Assembly: GCF_006770265.1 (NCBI RefSeq)
Contig: NZ_CP017194.1
Location: 1,116,001 to 1,180,000, forward strand
Source: Lactococcus carnosus
GTDB taxonomy: Bacteria; Bacillota; Bacilli; Lactobacillales; Streptococcaceae
Length of the DNA stretch: 64,000 nt
Direction of reading: 5' to 3'
Part shown: in pieces, positions 25,676 to 35,320 of the stretch
Layout: every line of letters begins with the position of its first letter
Numbering within the stretch: the stretch's first letter is position 1
Notes under the pieces: generated by a model
Databases searched by the model: none
Seen by the model: only the letters and a program-made list of their open reading frames with translations
Told to the model about the DNA's origin: nothing
Translations under genes and position numbers: made by a program

Positions 25676-26779
25676 TTATTGGTAAACGTCATAATCTGTA
25701 TTCGCTTTGATCAACCGTTCTGCTGTCTCTAAATCATGTTTTGTTTTAAAGGTAATCTGTAACACACCATTCAGTTCAACACGCGTTTCGTTAATTTTAA
25801 TATTGATAATACTTAAATGATGACAAGAAAAATAACCAAGTACATCATGTATAGCATCCGATTTATCGGGAATACTAATGAATAGATCATAGAAATTATC
25901 CATAGCACCTTTGTGAATGGGCATTTGCGCACGAAGCTTACGTGCTTGGTCGAAAAATTCCCAAACCGCATCAGACTGCTTATCTTGAATCAAGCCTTTA
26001 ACTGCCTGTAATTTGTCGGTAAATTGATCGATTTGATCAACCACATTATCTGGATTAGACATCAAAATTTCAGCCCACATATCTGGCGAACTCTCAGCAA
26101 TCCGAGTCATATCCCGAAAACCACCAGCTGCAAGATTTTTTGTAAAGGGCATCTTGTCAGAAAAGTCATCGGCATTATTCACTAATGCTGCTGCCACAAC
26201 GTGTGGGAAATGGCTGGTTACAGCTGTCATCGCATCATGTTCAGCAGCTGATAGGTCTATAAACTTAGCATGCGTTTCAGACAAAATTAACTTGAGTTCT
26301 GCTAGGTCCTCAGGTTTTGATAAAAGTGACGGTGTCAAGATGTAATAGGCATTTTCGAACAAGAGCGCATCAGATGCAATCACACCTGTTTTATGGGATC
26401 CTGCCATCGGATGTCCACCTACAAAACGTACTGCTTGACCTGAAAATAGCTTTTCAGCGCTATTAATAATGTCTTGTTTAGTAGAACCTGAATCAGATAT
26501 CAAAACATCTGGTTTTAAAGGTAAGCTTGCTAATGTCTCTAAAAATTTGATGGATAATTGGACAGGAAAATTTAAAATAATCACGTCAGCGGCAACAGCC
26601 AACTGCTCAAAATCATCTGATACTTCATCCACAAGTTTGGCTTGCATAGCAAAGTCTCTAGGCGCTTGACTGCGGTTATAGGCAGTAACATGATACTCTG
26701 GATGACCTGCTTTGATTGCACGTGCTAAAGAGCCACCAATGAGACCCAGACCAGCAATCAGGATTGTTTTCTTGCTCAT
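25676..26779 (-). CDS. tyrA: Prephenate dehydrogenase with C-terminal ACT domain
   Basis: TyrA oxidatively decarboxylates prephenate to 4-hydroxyphenylpyruvate with NAD, towards tyrosine. The start is MSKKTILIAGLGLIGGSLAR at 26779 behind a strong AAAGGAGG. The 367-residue protein has an NAD Rossmann motif GLGLIGGS, the active-site GGHPMAGSHKTGV (about 125) with substrate His, and TAVTSHFPHVVAA. An ACT domain at about 290-365 (DAIHDVLGYFSCHHLSIINI) probably senses tyrosine for feedback. It lies 41 bp after aroC in the operon. Confidence 0.95.
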   Translation of the reverse strand: MSKKTILIAGLGLIGGSLARAIKAGHPEYHVTAYNRSQAPRDFAMQAKLVDEVSDDFEQLAVAADVIILNFPVQLSIKFLETLASLPLKPDVLISDSGSTKQDIINSAEKLFSGQAVRFVGGHPMAGSHKTGVIASDALLFENAYYILTPSLLSKPEDLAELKLILSETHAKFIDLSAAEHDAMTAVTSHFPHVVAAALVNNADDFSDKMPFTKNLAAGGFRDMTRIAESSPDMWAEILMSNPDNVVDQIDQFTDKLQAVKGLIQDKQSDAVWEFFDQARKLRAQMPIHKGAMDNFYDLFISIPDKSDAIHDVLGYFSCHHLSIINIKINETRVELNGVLQITFKTKHDLETAERLIKANTDYDVYQ

Positions 26780-26820
26780 GATTTGGCCTCCTTTAGACAA
26801 GTAATAAAGTCAATCATGCT

Positions 26821-27987
26821 TTAAAATCCTTTGATATAGTCGTTGTGACGGGCTATATTTTCTTTGAGTTCAGCCATGTTATCTGAGGCAAATTTTGCTA
26901 AGACTTCTGTTGCTAAAACGGTTGCGACTACATGTTCAGCAACTACTGCTGCTGCTGGTACTGCCGTTGGGTCAGACCGTTCAACTTGTGCCTTATAAGG
27001 TTCATGTGTGTCGATATCGACTGACATCAAGGGTTTGTAAAGCGTTGGAATTGGTTTCATCACACCTTTTACAACGACTAACTCGCCATTTGTCATCCCA
27101 CCTTCAAAGCCACCTAGGTTATTTGACTTACGTGTGTAACCGTCAGCTTCATTCCAGAGGATTTCATCCATAATCTGACTACCTGGTTTATAGGCCGCAT
27201 CAAAGCCAATACCAAACTCAACACCTTTAAAGGCATTGATTGAAACAACAGCTTGGGCGATTTTGGCATCCAGTTTTTTGTCCCACTGAACGTAAGAGCC
27301 TAGTCCGACGGGCAGACCACCCGCAACAACTTCTACGACACCACCGATGGTATCGCCATCTTTTTTGGTTTGATCAATCAAGGCTTTAATGTCTGCTTCA
27401 CGGTCTGGATTAACAATCGACACTTCCGATTCACTCGCACGCTTGCGAATCTCTGATACAGTCAAATTATCTGGAATGGCCACTTCGATGCCACCGAATA
27501 CGGTTACATGGCTGGCCACTTCTATCCCTAACTCTGATAGTAAGCGCTTAGCCACTGCACCGATCGCCACACGCATCGTTGTTTCACGCGCACTTGAGCG
27601 TTCTAAGACATTACGCAAATCTGGAAAACGGTATTTCATCCCACCGACTAAATCAGCATGACCAGGACGTGGTTTGGTCAGTTTACGTTGTGCTTTGAAC
27701 TTGTCTTCAACGTCATCAGCACCCATAATGCTTGTCCAGTTTTTAAAATCTTTATTGGTCACATTCAGGGTAATCGGACTCCCCATGGTAACACCATGAC
27801 GGACGCCTGACGTAATTTCTACTTGATCACTTTCGATCAACATACGGCCACCACGACCATAACCACCCTGGCGGCGTTTTAACTCTTGATTAATATCAGA
27901 TGAACTTAAACTTAATCCTGCAGGAATACCTTCTATAATCGCTGTTAAGCGAGGGCCATGACTTTCTCCAGCTGTGAAATATCTCAT
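26821..27987 (-). CDS. aroC: Chorismate synthase
   Basis: AroC removes phosphate from EPSP to give chorismate, using reduced FMN. The 388-residue protein starts [20 protein letters not shown] (signature 1), and contains [37 protein letters not shown] (signature 2) and [19 protein letters not shown] near the end (signature 3). All FMN- and substrate-binding stretches are intact. It has GGAG at good spacing. A 156-bp gap separates it from aroB and may contain an internal promoter; no terminator is visible there. Confidence 0.96.
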   Translation of the reverse strand: MRYFTAGESHGPRLTAIIEGIPAGLSLSSSDINQELKRRQGGYGRGGRMLIESDQVEITSGVRHGVTMGSPITLNVTNKDFKNWTSIMGADDVEDKFKAQRKLTKPRPGHADLVGGMKYRFPDLRNVLERSSARETTMRVAIGAVAKRLLSELGIEVASHVTVFGGIEVAIPDNLTVSEIRKRASESEVSIVNPDREADIKALIDQTKKDGDTIGGVVEVVAGGLPVGLGSYVQWDKKLDAKIAQAVVSINAFKGVEFGIGFDAAYKPGSQIMDEILWNEADGYTRKSNNLGGFEGGMTNGELVVVKGVMKPIPTLYKPLMSVDIDTHEPYKAQVERSDPTAVPAAAVVAEHVVATVLATEVLAKFASDNMAELKENIARHNDYIKGF

Positions 27988-28143
27988 ACTTTATCTCCAT
28001 TTTCATAACGCTTATTTGCTAGTCTCTCAACGCAACAACATAGTATCTTATTTTATCATGTTTACCATAAGGCACAAACTGATAGGCCTTTTATAACCGC
28101 TTCAACTCTCATATCGTGCATGACGACTCTTTTTAAAACACCC

Positions 28144-29211
28144 TTAGGCTAACCAGTCAGAAATAGCAGACATGTCGACTTCATTAATCATCGCTTGTCC
28201 TATTTTTGGTACAAGGACTGTTTTAATCAGGGCACCACGTGCTTTTTTATCCATGGTCATGGCCTTAGTAAGACGGGCCAGATCCCAGTCTGCAACAGTC
28301 GTCGGCAGATGAAATTTGACAACCATGTCACGGATTTCTTGCGTAAGCCCAGGTGCAACTAGTCCTTTTTCCTCAGCAACCTTAGTTATCTGAATCATAC
28401 CGATTGCGACACCTTCACCATGCATGACGGTACCATAACCTGCTGTTGCTTCAATGGCATGACCAATCGTATGACCAAAGTTAAGATAGAGGCGTGTGCC
28501 ATTATCTAACTCATCTTCGACTACCACTTTTCTTTTGACATCACAGGCATGGTAAATCAGCGATTCAGCATTAGCAAGTAGATTCTCAACCTCACCTGTC
28601 AAGCCTTGTAAAATTTCCCATAGTTCAACATCAGCGATCAAGCCACACTTGATGACTTCTCCCATACCTTCGTATAGTTCTCTTTGTCCCAAGGTTGCTA
28701 AACAATCTGGATCGATTAAGACACCGTCAGGCTGGGTAAAGGTACCGACCATATTCTTGGCATAGGCCGTATTGACACCCGTTTTACCACCTACTGATGA
28801 GTCGACTTGCGCAGTCAGACTCGTTGCAATTTGTAGAAAGTGAATGCCACGCATATAAGTTGAGGCGACAAAACCTGCTAAATCTCCGACAACACCGCCA
28901 CCAAGTGCGACGATCCCATCCGAGCGCGTCAAGCCAGTCTCAGCTAAAAACTGATAGGCAGTTTCAACTGTCGCCAGTGTCTTCGAGGCTTCCCCTTCTG
29001 GAAAGGTAAAGACGGCAACATCGAATCCTGCAGCCTCAAGTGAAGCTCTCACACCATCGGCATATAAGCTACCAACATGACTATCTGTTATGATTACGAT
29101 TTTCTGTTGTTGCCATAGACTTGCGACCCACTCACCTGCTTGTGATAAGTAGCCACGCGCCACGATAATATCGTAAGGATGATCTGGTAAATTTACATGT
29201 AGTTTTTTCAT
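28144..29211 (-). CDS. aroB: 3-dehydroquinate synthase
   Basis: AroB cyclises DAHP to 3-dehydroquinate with NAD and a divalent metal, the second shikimate step. In the 355 residues are the NAD/substrate stretch [20 protein letters not shown] (about 100-120), [20 protein letters not shown] (about 130-150) and the metal ligands Glu in [10 protein letters not shown] and His in [13 protein letters not shown] and [15 protein letters not shown]. The start overlaps the DUF1643 stop by 4 bp, so the two are translationally coupled. Confidence 0.96.
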   Translation of the reverse strand: MKKLHVNLPDHPYDIIVARGYLSQAGEWVASLWQQQKIVIITDSHVGSLYADGVRASLEAAGFDVAVFTFPEGEASKTLATVETAYQFLAETGLTRSDGIVALGGGVVGDLAGFVASTYMRGIHFLQIATSLTAQVDSSVGGKTGVNTAYAKNMVGTFTQPDGVLIDPDCLATLGQRELYEGMGEVIKCGLIADVELWEILQGLTGEVENLLANAESLIYHACDVKRKVVVEDELDNGTRLYLNFGHTIGHAIEATAGYGTVMHGEGVAIGMIQITKVAEEKGLVAPGLTQEIRDMVVKFHLPTTVADWDLARLTKAMTMDKKARGALIKTVLVPKIGQAMINEVDMSAISDWLA

Positions 29212-29786
29212 AAATAACGTTTCCTTTCAGCTTCAACCTTAAGATAAAGAGGGTGTCTTGGATTGCCAGCCTTGGTTGGCTCAGCAAAATGGAAAATCTT
29301 GATGCCTTGTGCTTTTAAGACAGCTAATATCGCATCACGTCCTTGTCGTAAGGCTTCATACTTAAGATCTCCCCAAGCACCCCAAACTTCTGTAATCTCA
29401 TGTTCACGCAAAAATGCACTGATCACTTGGATGTTTTCATGGGACAAGGTTTGATCAAAGGTATCCATGTTCACTGCATCAGTCGCACGTTCTGGGTAGG
29501 TATTAAAAACAACCCAGCCATCATAGCCTAATTTTTGACTGGCCGAAATGACACGATTAACGGTTCTATCACTGCTTTGGTCTCTAGCAGCTGACGGATT
29601 CATGCAGATGGCAACCAGTGGTCGCCTGGTTATTTTGCCAATGCCAAACCGATAGGCCTGATAGTGAGTTGGCTCAACCCAGTCAGGTGACTCACCTGCT
29701 GGATAGTGGACGACAAGCTTGGTCACTTTAGCATCAGTAGTCTGTTTTTGATTCGCCATTTTCGGTGTGACTGTCTGTTTATCCAT
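29208..29786 (-). CDS. DUF1643-family protein inside the aromatic operon
   Basis: The 192-residue protein matches the DUF1643 pattern: [20 protein letters not shown] (about 78-97), [39 protein letters not shown] and [17 protein letters not shown] at the C-terminus. It is cytoplasmic with no membrane segment. Family function is unknown. The gene overlaps aroE by 8 bp and aroB by 4 bp, so it is locked into translation with shikimate genes, which suggests a steady need but not a proven pathway role. The first 20 residues are variable, and a start at the inner Met 10 is possible. Confidence 0.8.
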   Translation of the reverse strand: MDKQTVTPKMANQKQTTDAKVTKLVVHYPAGESPDWVEPTHYQAYRFGIGKITRRPLVAICMNPSAARDQSSDRTVNRVISASQKLGYDGWVVFNTYPERATDAVNMDTFDQTLSHENIQVISAFLREHEITEVWGAWGDLKYEALRQGRDAILAVLKAQGIKIFHFAEPTKAGNPRHPLYLKVEAERKRYL

Positions 29787-30597
29787 ATACTTTTTCTTCC
29801 AATTTTGGCCAAATCAAGTCAGTTGGCATGTCTTTTCCAGTCCATAGCTTAAAACTTTCTGCTGCCTGATAAAGCAACATCCCTAAGCCATTCACTGTTT
29901 GATTACCCTGTGACTTGGCATATTTGATCAAGGGCGTTTCGATTGGCTTATAAATCACATCAGCAACGATCATATCTTTGGGCAGTTTCATATCGGATGG
30001 AATTGGCATACTGATGCCATCCATGCCAAGACTGGTCGTATTAATCAATAAATCACCAGTCAAACTCGTGAGCTCTGATAAGGGTTTGAAAATGATCTCT
30101 CCTGGATAGCCTGCAAATAGGTCTGGTTTGTAGGTTCTATTATAAACTGTAAGTTTACCTGCACCTTGTAGCGCAGCTTCAGCTATAATCGCACGTGCTG
30201 CCCCCCCTGCCCCAATCACCGTAATCTCACTATCTTTGATGATAAAATCTTTAAGCGATTTGAAAAAGCCCAAACCATCTGTTGAGGTACCAAACAAATG
30301 ACCATCTTGATTGACGATCGTGTTGATGGCACCCGTCAGTTTAGCAACCTCTGAAAGCTCATCCATATAAGGGAGTGCAGCTTCTTTATATGGCATAGAC
30401 AAATTAGCCCCATACATCTCTAGGGACTTGATCGACGCTATAGTTGTTTGTAAATCTTGCTCTGCTATCTCAAATGCAAGATAGACACCATTCTCATTAA
30501 GTTGCTCAAATGCAAAATTATGTATCAATGGTGACAGAGAGTGTTTGATTGGGTTTGCAAGGACTGCTGCTAATCTAGTCTGACCATTTATTTCCAT
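29779..30597 (-). CDS. aroE: Shikimate dehydrogenase
   Basis: AroE reduces 3-dehydroshikimate to shikimate with NADPH. The 272-residue protein has the substrate motif LANPIKHSLSPLIHNFAFEQ (about 14-33), catalytic Lys in MPYKEAALPYMDEL (about 66), Asp in STDGLGF and the NADP loop VIGAGGAARAIIAEA (about 123). The closing VNGLGMLLYQAAESFKLWTG is typical. It is the first gene of the operon aroE-DUF1643-aroB-aroC-tyrA-aroA. A terminator of the upstream gene lies 140 bp before it; the promoter should sit in 30598-30730, where no strong match was found. Confidence 0.95.
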   Translation of the reverse strand: MEINGQTRLAAVLANPIKHSLSPLIHNFAFEQLNENGVYLAFEIAEQDLQTTIASIKSLEMYGANLSMPYKEAALPYMDELSEVAKLTGAINTIVNQDGHLFGTSTDGLGFFKSLKDFIIKDSEITVIGAGGAARAIIAEAALQGAGKLTVYNRTYKPDLFAGYPGEIIFKPLSELTSLTGDLLINTTSLGMDGISMPIPSDMKLPKDMIVADVIYKPIETPLIKYAKSQGNQTVNGLGMLLYQAAESFKLWTGKDMPTDLIWPKLEEKVYG

Positions 30598-30737
30598 ATC
30601 TTATTTTAACGTAATTTTCCGAATTTTTCAATATTGGTCAACAAGCAAAGACAGTTAACCATGTGGTCAAGCGATATATTAGCGCCGTTAAGCTAAAATA
30701 CCTCAAGAATCGACAATAGATCCATATAAAATAAAAA

Positions 30738-30761
30738 AGTACCTAAGCTTACCTAGGTACT
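30738..30761 (-). terminator. Terminator of the ferredoxin-NADP reductase gene
   Basis: AGTACCTA and TAGGTACT form an 8-bp stem, followed on the minus strand by a T-run (the A-run at 30732-30737). Confidence 0.8.
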
Positions 30762-30783
30762 GTCATTATTATATATTTATTAG

Positions 30784-31758
30784 TTAAAACATCGATGTTG
30801 AATGCGCGTGCTTTAATTGGCCAGACTGGATTTTCTCCATGATCTGATTGACCGCATGTGGACCTTCTTTGAAGCCTTCGACAATCAAGCCAAGTTTCCC
30901 TTCATAGCTTGCTGTATCACCAATGGCGTAGATATTTTCACTACTTGTTTGGTAATGTTTATCAACCAAGAAATGCTGGCGATTCATCTTCAGATTAACT
31001 GACCAAGCACGAATATCCTTATTATTACTGAGGAAGCCATGCTGTACAATGATCGTATCTACTTCCAGTTGATGATCATTAGATAAGGTTAGCATCAAGC
31101 CATCGTTATGATCTGAAATGTTGCGAATCGTCATCGGTGTTAAGACGTCAACTTTTGAGGCATGCAGCTTGTCAACTGAAGACTCATGGGCACGAAACTC
31201 ATTTCGTCTATGAATCAGACTAACTGATGCGCCGACGTGTTCTAACATCAAAGCCATATCGATAGCCGAATCACCACCACCAGCAATGGCGATATGCTTG
31301 CCATTAAACTGATCTTTTTCAGCAACATTATAGCGGAGTTTAGCTTCATCAAAGACTGAAGGCTCATCAGTCTTCAGCATTTTAGGTGCGAACGAGCCAT
31401 TTCCTGTCGCAATGACCACGGCTTTGGTCAAGTAGCTCGTTTTGCTTGTCTTCACCTCATAGAAGCCAGTGTCAGCTTGTTTGGTAATATCGACTACTTT
31501 TTCAGAAAGTCTGATTGGCACACCGAATTGAGCTGTTTGTTTGACCAAATCTGCCACCAAATCTTCAGCTTTTACTGCAAAATAGCCTGGGACATCATGG
31601 ATTGTCTTCTCTGGATATAAGGCTGTTAATTGGCCACCTGCTGTTTCAAGTGAGTCCAAAATTTGTACTTTATTTTTACGCATGCCAGCGTAGAAACCAG
31701 CAAAGAGCCCACTAGGTCCAGCACCAATAATTGTGATATCATAAATATTTTCTGTCAT
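30784..31758 (-). CDS. Ferredoxin/flavodoxin-NADP reductase, thioredoxin-reductase-like
   Basis: The start is MTENIYDITIIGAGPSGLFA at 31758 behind AAAAAGGA. The 324-residue flavoprotein has an FAD motif (GAGPSGLFAGFYAG), GGQLTALYPEKTIHDVPGY, an NADP motif (IAGGGDSAIDMALML at about 160) and the second FAD motif YAIGDTASYEG near 280. It lacks the CxxC of thioredoxin reductase, which places it in the YumC-type reductases that move electrons between NADPH and ferredoxin or flavodoxin. It is monocistronic with its own terminator. Confidence 0.9.
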   Translation of the reverse strand: MTENIYDITIIGAGPSGLFAGFYAGMRKNKVQILDSLETAGGQLTALYPEKTIHDVPGYFAVKAEDLVADLVKQTAQFGVPIRLSEKVVDITKQADTGFYEVKTSKTSYLTKAVVIATGNGSFAPKMLKTDEPSVFDEAKLRYNVAEKDQFNGKHIAIAGGGDSAIDMALMLEHVGASVSLIHRRNEFRAHESSVDKLHASKVDVLTPMTIRNISDHNDGLMLTLSNDHQLEVDTIIVQHGFLSNNKDIRAWSVNLKMNRQHFLVDKHYQTSSENIYAIGDTASYEGKLGLIVEGFKEGPHAVNQIMEKIQSGQLKHAHSTSMF

Positions 31759-32010
31759 TTTTATATTCCTTTTTAGCATATAGTGTCAAAGATATTTTAC
31801 CATATTTAAATGAAAAGCGTATTAAAAATGCTTAATATTTTCTATATGCCAACAGAACATCTAGACTTAGTAACGATGAAATTTAGTTTCTTAAATACTT
31901 TTTTAAACCAGTCTTATTTATTTATTGATTACTGCCACACTGTTGTCAGCTATAAACAGGTATACTTAATATATAACAAACCTATCATCATTATTAATTG
32001 GAGAAAACAC

Positions 32011-32661
32011 ATGAAAACAATTTATATTTACCTACTTGATACACTTGCGGACTGGGAAATTGGCTATATCACGTCAGAATTACGCTCAAAACGCTTTTTC
32101 AAAAGAGATGCACCTGACATCACAATTAAAACTGTCAGTTATGACTTAACCCCCATCACGACAATGGGCGGCTTTACGCTCACACCTGACTGTTTGGTAG
32201 CTGATATTTTGGTCAATGCATCCAGCACCTTACTCCTACCAGGGGCAGATACCTGGCATGAGCAGAAACATCAAGCAATACTCGTCAAAACGCGCGAGTT
32301 ACTTGATGCTGGGGCAACGATAGGGGGGATTTGCGGAGCAACTGCTGCCCTTGCCAATGTTGGCATACTAGACGATCGCATGCATACCAGTAATGGCCTA
32401 GTCTTTCTTGATATGTTTGCTAAAGCCTACCATGGACAGCCCCATTACTTAGATGAGCCAGCTGTATCAGATCGTAACCTCATCACTGCAAATAGTACTG
32501 CTGGGGTGTTATGGACAAAACTAATTCTTGAAAAAATCGGAGTATTTGAGGTCGATACTTTGACAGCTTGGTTCCACTATTTTAGCACTGGTGATGCAGC
32601 CTACTTCTTTGAGCTGATGCAATCTTTACCCGCTAAACCTGATCAAAATCAGACTCATTAA
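32011..32661 (+). CDS. DJ-1/PfpI-family protein
   Basis: The start is ATG 32011 behind GGAG; the long open frame upstream has no family character. The 216-residue protein has the nucleophile elbow IGGICGATAALANVGILD with Cys at about 109, and an early Glu in DTLADWEIGYITSELR. The layout fits DJ-1/PfpI glutamine-amidotransferase-like enzymes or stress proteins such as YoaZ. The activity (deglycase, glyoxalase, amidase) is not predictable from this. A strong bidirectional terminator follows. Confidence 0.85.
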   Translation: MKTIYIYLLDTLADWEIGYITSELRSKRFFKRDAPDITIKTVSYDLTPITTMGGFTLTPDCLVADILVNASSTLLLPGADTWHEQKHQAILVKTRELLDAGATIGGICGATAALANVGILDDRMHTSNGLVFLDMFAKAYHGQPHYLDEPAVSDRNLITANSTAGVLWTKLILEKIGVFEVDTLTAWFHYFSTGDAAYFFELMQSLPAKPDQNQTH

Positions 32662-32670
32662 CCTCCTGTG

Positions 32671-32708
32671 ATAGCAGCTTACAACAAGTCGATGTTGTGA
32701 GCTGCTAT
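32671..32708. terminator. Bidirectional terminator
   Basis: A 16-base arm ATAGCAGCTTACAACA pairs with TGTTGTGAGCTGCTAT (one wobble), with T-rich flanks. It ends the DJ-1 gene and overlaps the end of the convergent ClbS-like gene. Confidence 0.85.
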
Positions 32709-33241
32709 TTGCTTTTATCTGCTTTGAGTTGTCTCTTTATTTTTTTACTTGCCCAATCATAATGACTGGATAAGGATGATACAAAATAACTCCCTAATGC
32801 CGTGGTCCCTGTCCAAGCAAAATACTGCTTAGTAAATAGGGCTTCATTTGACAAAGCGCCAACTAATGTCATCATTTCCTGATGACTATTGGTCAATAAT
32901 GCTTCTGCGCTTGCTAGAGTGGTTACCTGATGTTGCGCTATAAAAGTTTGATTTAACTTGCCATAAGTTCGCCAGTTATAAGGGGCTGGAAAGAATGGCT
33001 GAACTTGTCCTGCTTGATTAGCCCTAACCCAGGTTAATACCAACTGATGCCATTCATATAAATGGATTAGTACATCTCTTAGATTTTCATCTCGTTGCCA
33101 ATGGACTTCTGTCATCTTGTCAGTTATGACAAAGGAAAAGTCGGCTTCTGGATCTGCTAACTGGTGGCACAAGGATATCATCTGCTCATAACTCGTCCTA
33201 CTAGCTGTTAGTAAATCTGCTTTAATCGTTGGTCTGCTCAT
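32705..33241 (-). CDS. ClbS/DfsB-family four-helix bundle protein
   Basis: The 178-residue protein matches the ClbS/DfsB (DUF1706) family over its length: IKADLLTASRTSYEQMISLC, RDVLIHLYEWHQLVLTWVRA, FFPAPYNWRTYGKLNQTFIA and the C-terminal QYFAWTGTTALGSYFVSSLS. ClbS protects colibactin producers by opening the toxin's cyclopropane; most relatives are of unknown role and share a DinB-like fold. It overlaps the WYL regulator gene by 20 bp. There is no colibactin locus here, so a general electrophile- or stress-protection role is more likely. Confidence 0.88.
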   Translation of the reverse strand: MSRPTIKADLLTASRTSYEQMISLCHQLADPEADFSFVITDKMTEVHWQRDENLRDVLIHLYEWHQLVLTWVRANQAGQVQPFFPAPYNWRTYGKLNQTFIAQHQVTTLASAEALLTNSHQEMMTLVGALSNEALFTKQYFAWTGTTALGSYFVSSLSSHYDWASKKIKRQLKADKSK

Positions 33242-34139
33242 GATATAACCGCCTCATACTTTCTACTTTGTCTAGTAGGTCTTTTTTTAAACTTGTAGGT
33301 GATAGCACCTTAGCTGTCTCTCCAAGGGATAAAATATAGCTAATGAGCCACTTGCCCTTGGGAAATTCGCCATCAACCAACAAATGACCATTTGCTAATT
33401 TGCTAATCGAGTCAAGTGGAAAATCATCATAAACTCGGTAGCCGACTCCTGCTACTACCTCCATGACCAAATGAACTGTTTCTATCTCACGTGGGTCAAC
33501 AAAAGGCCGTGCTGTGGCTACCATCTCTCGCCTAGTAAACTGCTGGGAGCTGATGATTAACTGTGTCATCCGACTTAGCTTAAATAGTCTAAAATCAGAC
33601 TTAGTCAAGCAATAGCCTTTAAGATACCAATTCATACTCTTAAAGACAAGTTGCATCGGTTCCACTTCTCTAGTCGAGATATCACCCTTGCTATTAAAAT
33701 AGTTAAACCTGACGCGTTTAGTGTCAAAAATAGCGTGTTTTAAAAGATCGAAACACTGGTCACTTGTTTCATACCAGGTGCTTAAGTCGATCGCTAACCA
33801 GGGGTCACTGATTTTACCAAAAAACGCTGATAACTTCTTTAAGACATCGACATTTGTTGTCTCTATATTCACTGCAGCCATTGTCTCAAGTGCCTGTAAG
33901 ACGGTCTCTCTCTCTTTTTGATCAAGTAGCACTTTATTCAGTACAAAATCAGATAAGAGACCAACACCGCCACCAGCTCCCTTTTGCGTATAGATGGGAA
34001 TGCCAGCCTGACTGAGCCGATCAATATCTCGATAAATCGTTCGGATAGAAACCTCACATCTCGCGCTCAAGGCCTTAGCGGTTATCCGCTCTTGGTTTAA
34101 CAGTATATAAATAATATCAAATAGTCGATTTGTCTGCAT
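33222..34139 (-). CDS. WYL-domain transcriptional regulator (YafY type)
   Basis: The 305-residue protein has an N-terminal DeoR-type winged helix (about 1-70: ITAKALSARCEVSIRTIYRD, then GIPIYTQKGAGGGVGLL). A WYL domain covers about 135-215 (VRFNYFNSKGDISTREVEPM, then NWYLKGYCL and FRLFKLSRM) and a C-terminal WCX-like extension follows. WYL domains sense nucleic acids or nucleotides in DNA-damage and defence regulators. It lies 8 bp after the GyrI-like gene and overlaps the ClbS-like gene, so it probably controls this three-gene operon. Confidence 0.9.
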   Translation of the reverse strand: MQTNRLFDIIYILLNQERITAKALSARCEVSIRTIYRDIDRLSQAGIPIYTQKGAGGGVGLLSDFVLNKVLLDQKERETVLQALETMAAVNIETTNVDVLKKLSAFFGKISDPWLAIDLSTWYETSDQCFDLLKHAIFDTKRVRFNYFNSKGDISTREVEPMQLVFKSMNWYLKGYCLTKSDFRLFKLSRMTQLIISSQQFTRREMVATARPFVDPREIETVHLVMEVVAGVGYRVYDDFPLDSISKLANGHLLVDGEFPKGKWLISYILSLGETAKVLSPTSLKKDLLDKVESMRRLYHEQTND

Positions 34140-34147
34140 CCGCTAAC

Positions 34148-34606
34148 TCACTCCTTTAAACTGATGTAAATATGGACTTCAGCTTGTTCGCCATCGGTCA
34201 CCTGATAGGCTTCAAAATCTGCGGCAAATAAGCGAGGTAGGGGCATCTGCCAGATAGCCGTCCAAGCATCTGCGACTTTTGAAACGAGTTGATCTTGACT
34301 TGCTTTGACCACAAATTTAGCATATTTACCGCCCTTGATCACCCGCGTTTCAAAGCGACTACTTGGCTCAGTCACTTGACATGCTACCATCACCGTATAA
34401 TCGCCTTTTTCATCAGATGCATACTCCGTGTAAATACCTAGTGCAACATGATCTACTCGATGCGCAATTTTGTCAACCTGACCATCACTATAGAAGTTTT
34501 GCCATAGCTGACCAATCTTTTCGCCCATATCCGGCGCAGCATTATTGGTCCGATCCGTAATTCCCACAACTAATTTATCTGCTAGTGTCACAAGTTCATA
34601 GTCCAT
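34148..34606 (-). CDS. GyrI-like effector-binding domain protein
   Basis: The start is MDYELVTLADKLVVGITDRT at 34606 behind AAAAGGTGA. The 152-residue protein is a stand-alone AraC_E_bind/GyrI-like domain of two SHS2 repeats: IGQLWQNFYSDGQVDKIAH, YGV-like VALGIYTEYASDEKGDYTVM, and YAKFVVKASQDQLVSKVADA with a W-x-x-I-W (TAIWQ) helix and EVHIYISLK at the end. Such proteins bind hydrophobic small molecules; some are hydrolases of reactive compounds. It is the first gene of the operon with WYL and ClbS-like genes, which together look like a toxic-compound response. Confidence 0.85.
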   Translation of the reverse strand: MDYELVTLADKLVVGITDRTNNAAPDMGEKIGQLWQNFYSDGQVDKIAHRVDHVALGIYTEYASDEKGDYTVMVACQVTEPSSRFETRVIKGGKYAKFVVKASQDQLVSKVADAWTAIWQMPLPRLFAADFEAYQVTDGEQAEVHIYISLKE

Positions 34607-34682
34607 TTTAATCACCTTTTATCCTTTTCATTATACCATTATCATAACAGAGGTAAGCTGACAAGGTCTGTCAGGTATAAAA

Positions 34683-34706
34683 AAACTAAACATAAACGTT
34701 TAGTTT
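34683..34706. terminator. Hairpin upstream of the GyrI-like operon
   Basis: AAACTAAAC and GTTTAGTTT form a 9-bp stem with T-run on the minus strand. No minus-strand gene directly precedes it, so its job is unclear. A similar CTAAAC/GTTTAG hairpin occurs at 35321-35339. Confidence 0.5.
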
Positions 34707-34927
34707 CAGTTATGAGAACAAGACCTCGTCCGCCAACCATACTTAGTGTTGACAATACATAAAAATAGCCATGTGACTGGTATATACCTAGTTATTGTTT
34801 TACTTTTTCAGAGGATAGTGCTTAAATAATAAACATAAAAGAAGTATGCGATATGAACAGTTAAGATTAGATTTTACGAGAATGGGGACGCTTAAAAATG
34901 GTGAATGATTTAGAAAAAGGAATCGTT

Positions 34928-35245
34928 ATGGAGTTATATCATGTTTTAGAAAAACGTAATAATAAGTCTATACAAATTTTAGATATTCTGGATGTCTTAT
35001 TACAAGTTGATAAACGACTAGATAACGAAAAACATCCTGAGAGAATAATTAATAAATTAACGCAATATATTCGGATTACTGCTTCTACTGGGAAAATCAA
35101 GTTTACTTCTGAAGAAGAAAAACTAACCATTCAGTTGAGTGTTATTGGGCAAAAAGCTGGACTAAACGGGTCATATATGGCTGACTTTTCTGATAAATCA
35201 CAGTTCTATAAATTTGGCCAACAAGTGCCATTTCACCATAACTAA
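34928..35245 (+). CDS. Small protein, possible bacteriocin-immunity type
   Basis: The start is set at MELYHVLEKRNNK (34928) behind AAAAAGGA at 6 bp; an ATG 10 codons earlier has a weaker site. The 105-residue cytoplasmic protein is mostly helical (QILDILDVLLQVDKRLDNEK, ERIINKLTQYIRITASTGKI) and ends DKSQFYKFGQQVPFHHN. The size and the four-helix pattern with a DKSQFY-like tail resemble EntA-type immunity proteins of class II bacteriocins, but this is my impression only. No bacteriocin gene adjoins, so it could be an orphan immunity gene. It has its own terminator. Confidence 0.4.
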   Translation: MELYHVLEKRNNKSIQILDILDVLLQVDKRLDNEKHPERIINKLTQYIRITASTGKIKFTSEEEKLTIQLSVIGQKAGLNGSYMADFSDKSQFYKFGQQVPFHHN

Positions 35246-35280
35246 ATTAAGAAAAAAAGCATACTTTCAAACAACAGACA

Positions 35281-35309
35281 AACCTCACCCAGAAAATGGG
35301 TGAGGTTCT
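35281..35309 (+). terminator. Terminator of the 105-residue protein gene
   Basis: AACCTCACCC pairs with GGGTGAGGTT across a 7-base loop and is followed by CTTTG. It may also act for the convergent gene. Confidence 0.8.
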
Positions 35310-35320
35310 TTGCGACCTTA

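Noticed and set aside
31810-32010. 67-codon N-terminal extension of the DJ-1/PfpI protein
   Set aside because: No family character, and GGAG lies directly before the inner ATG at 32011.
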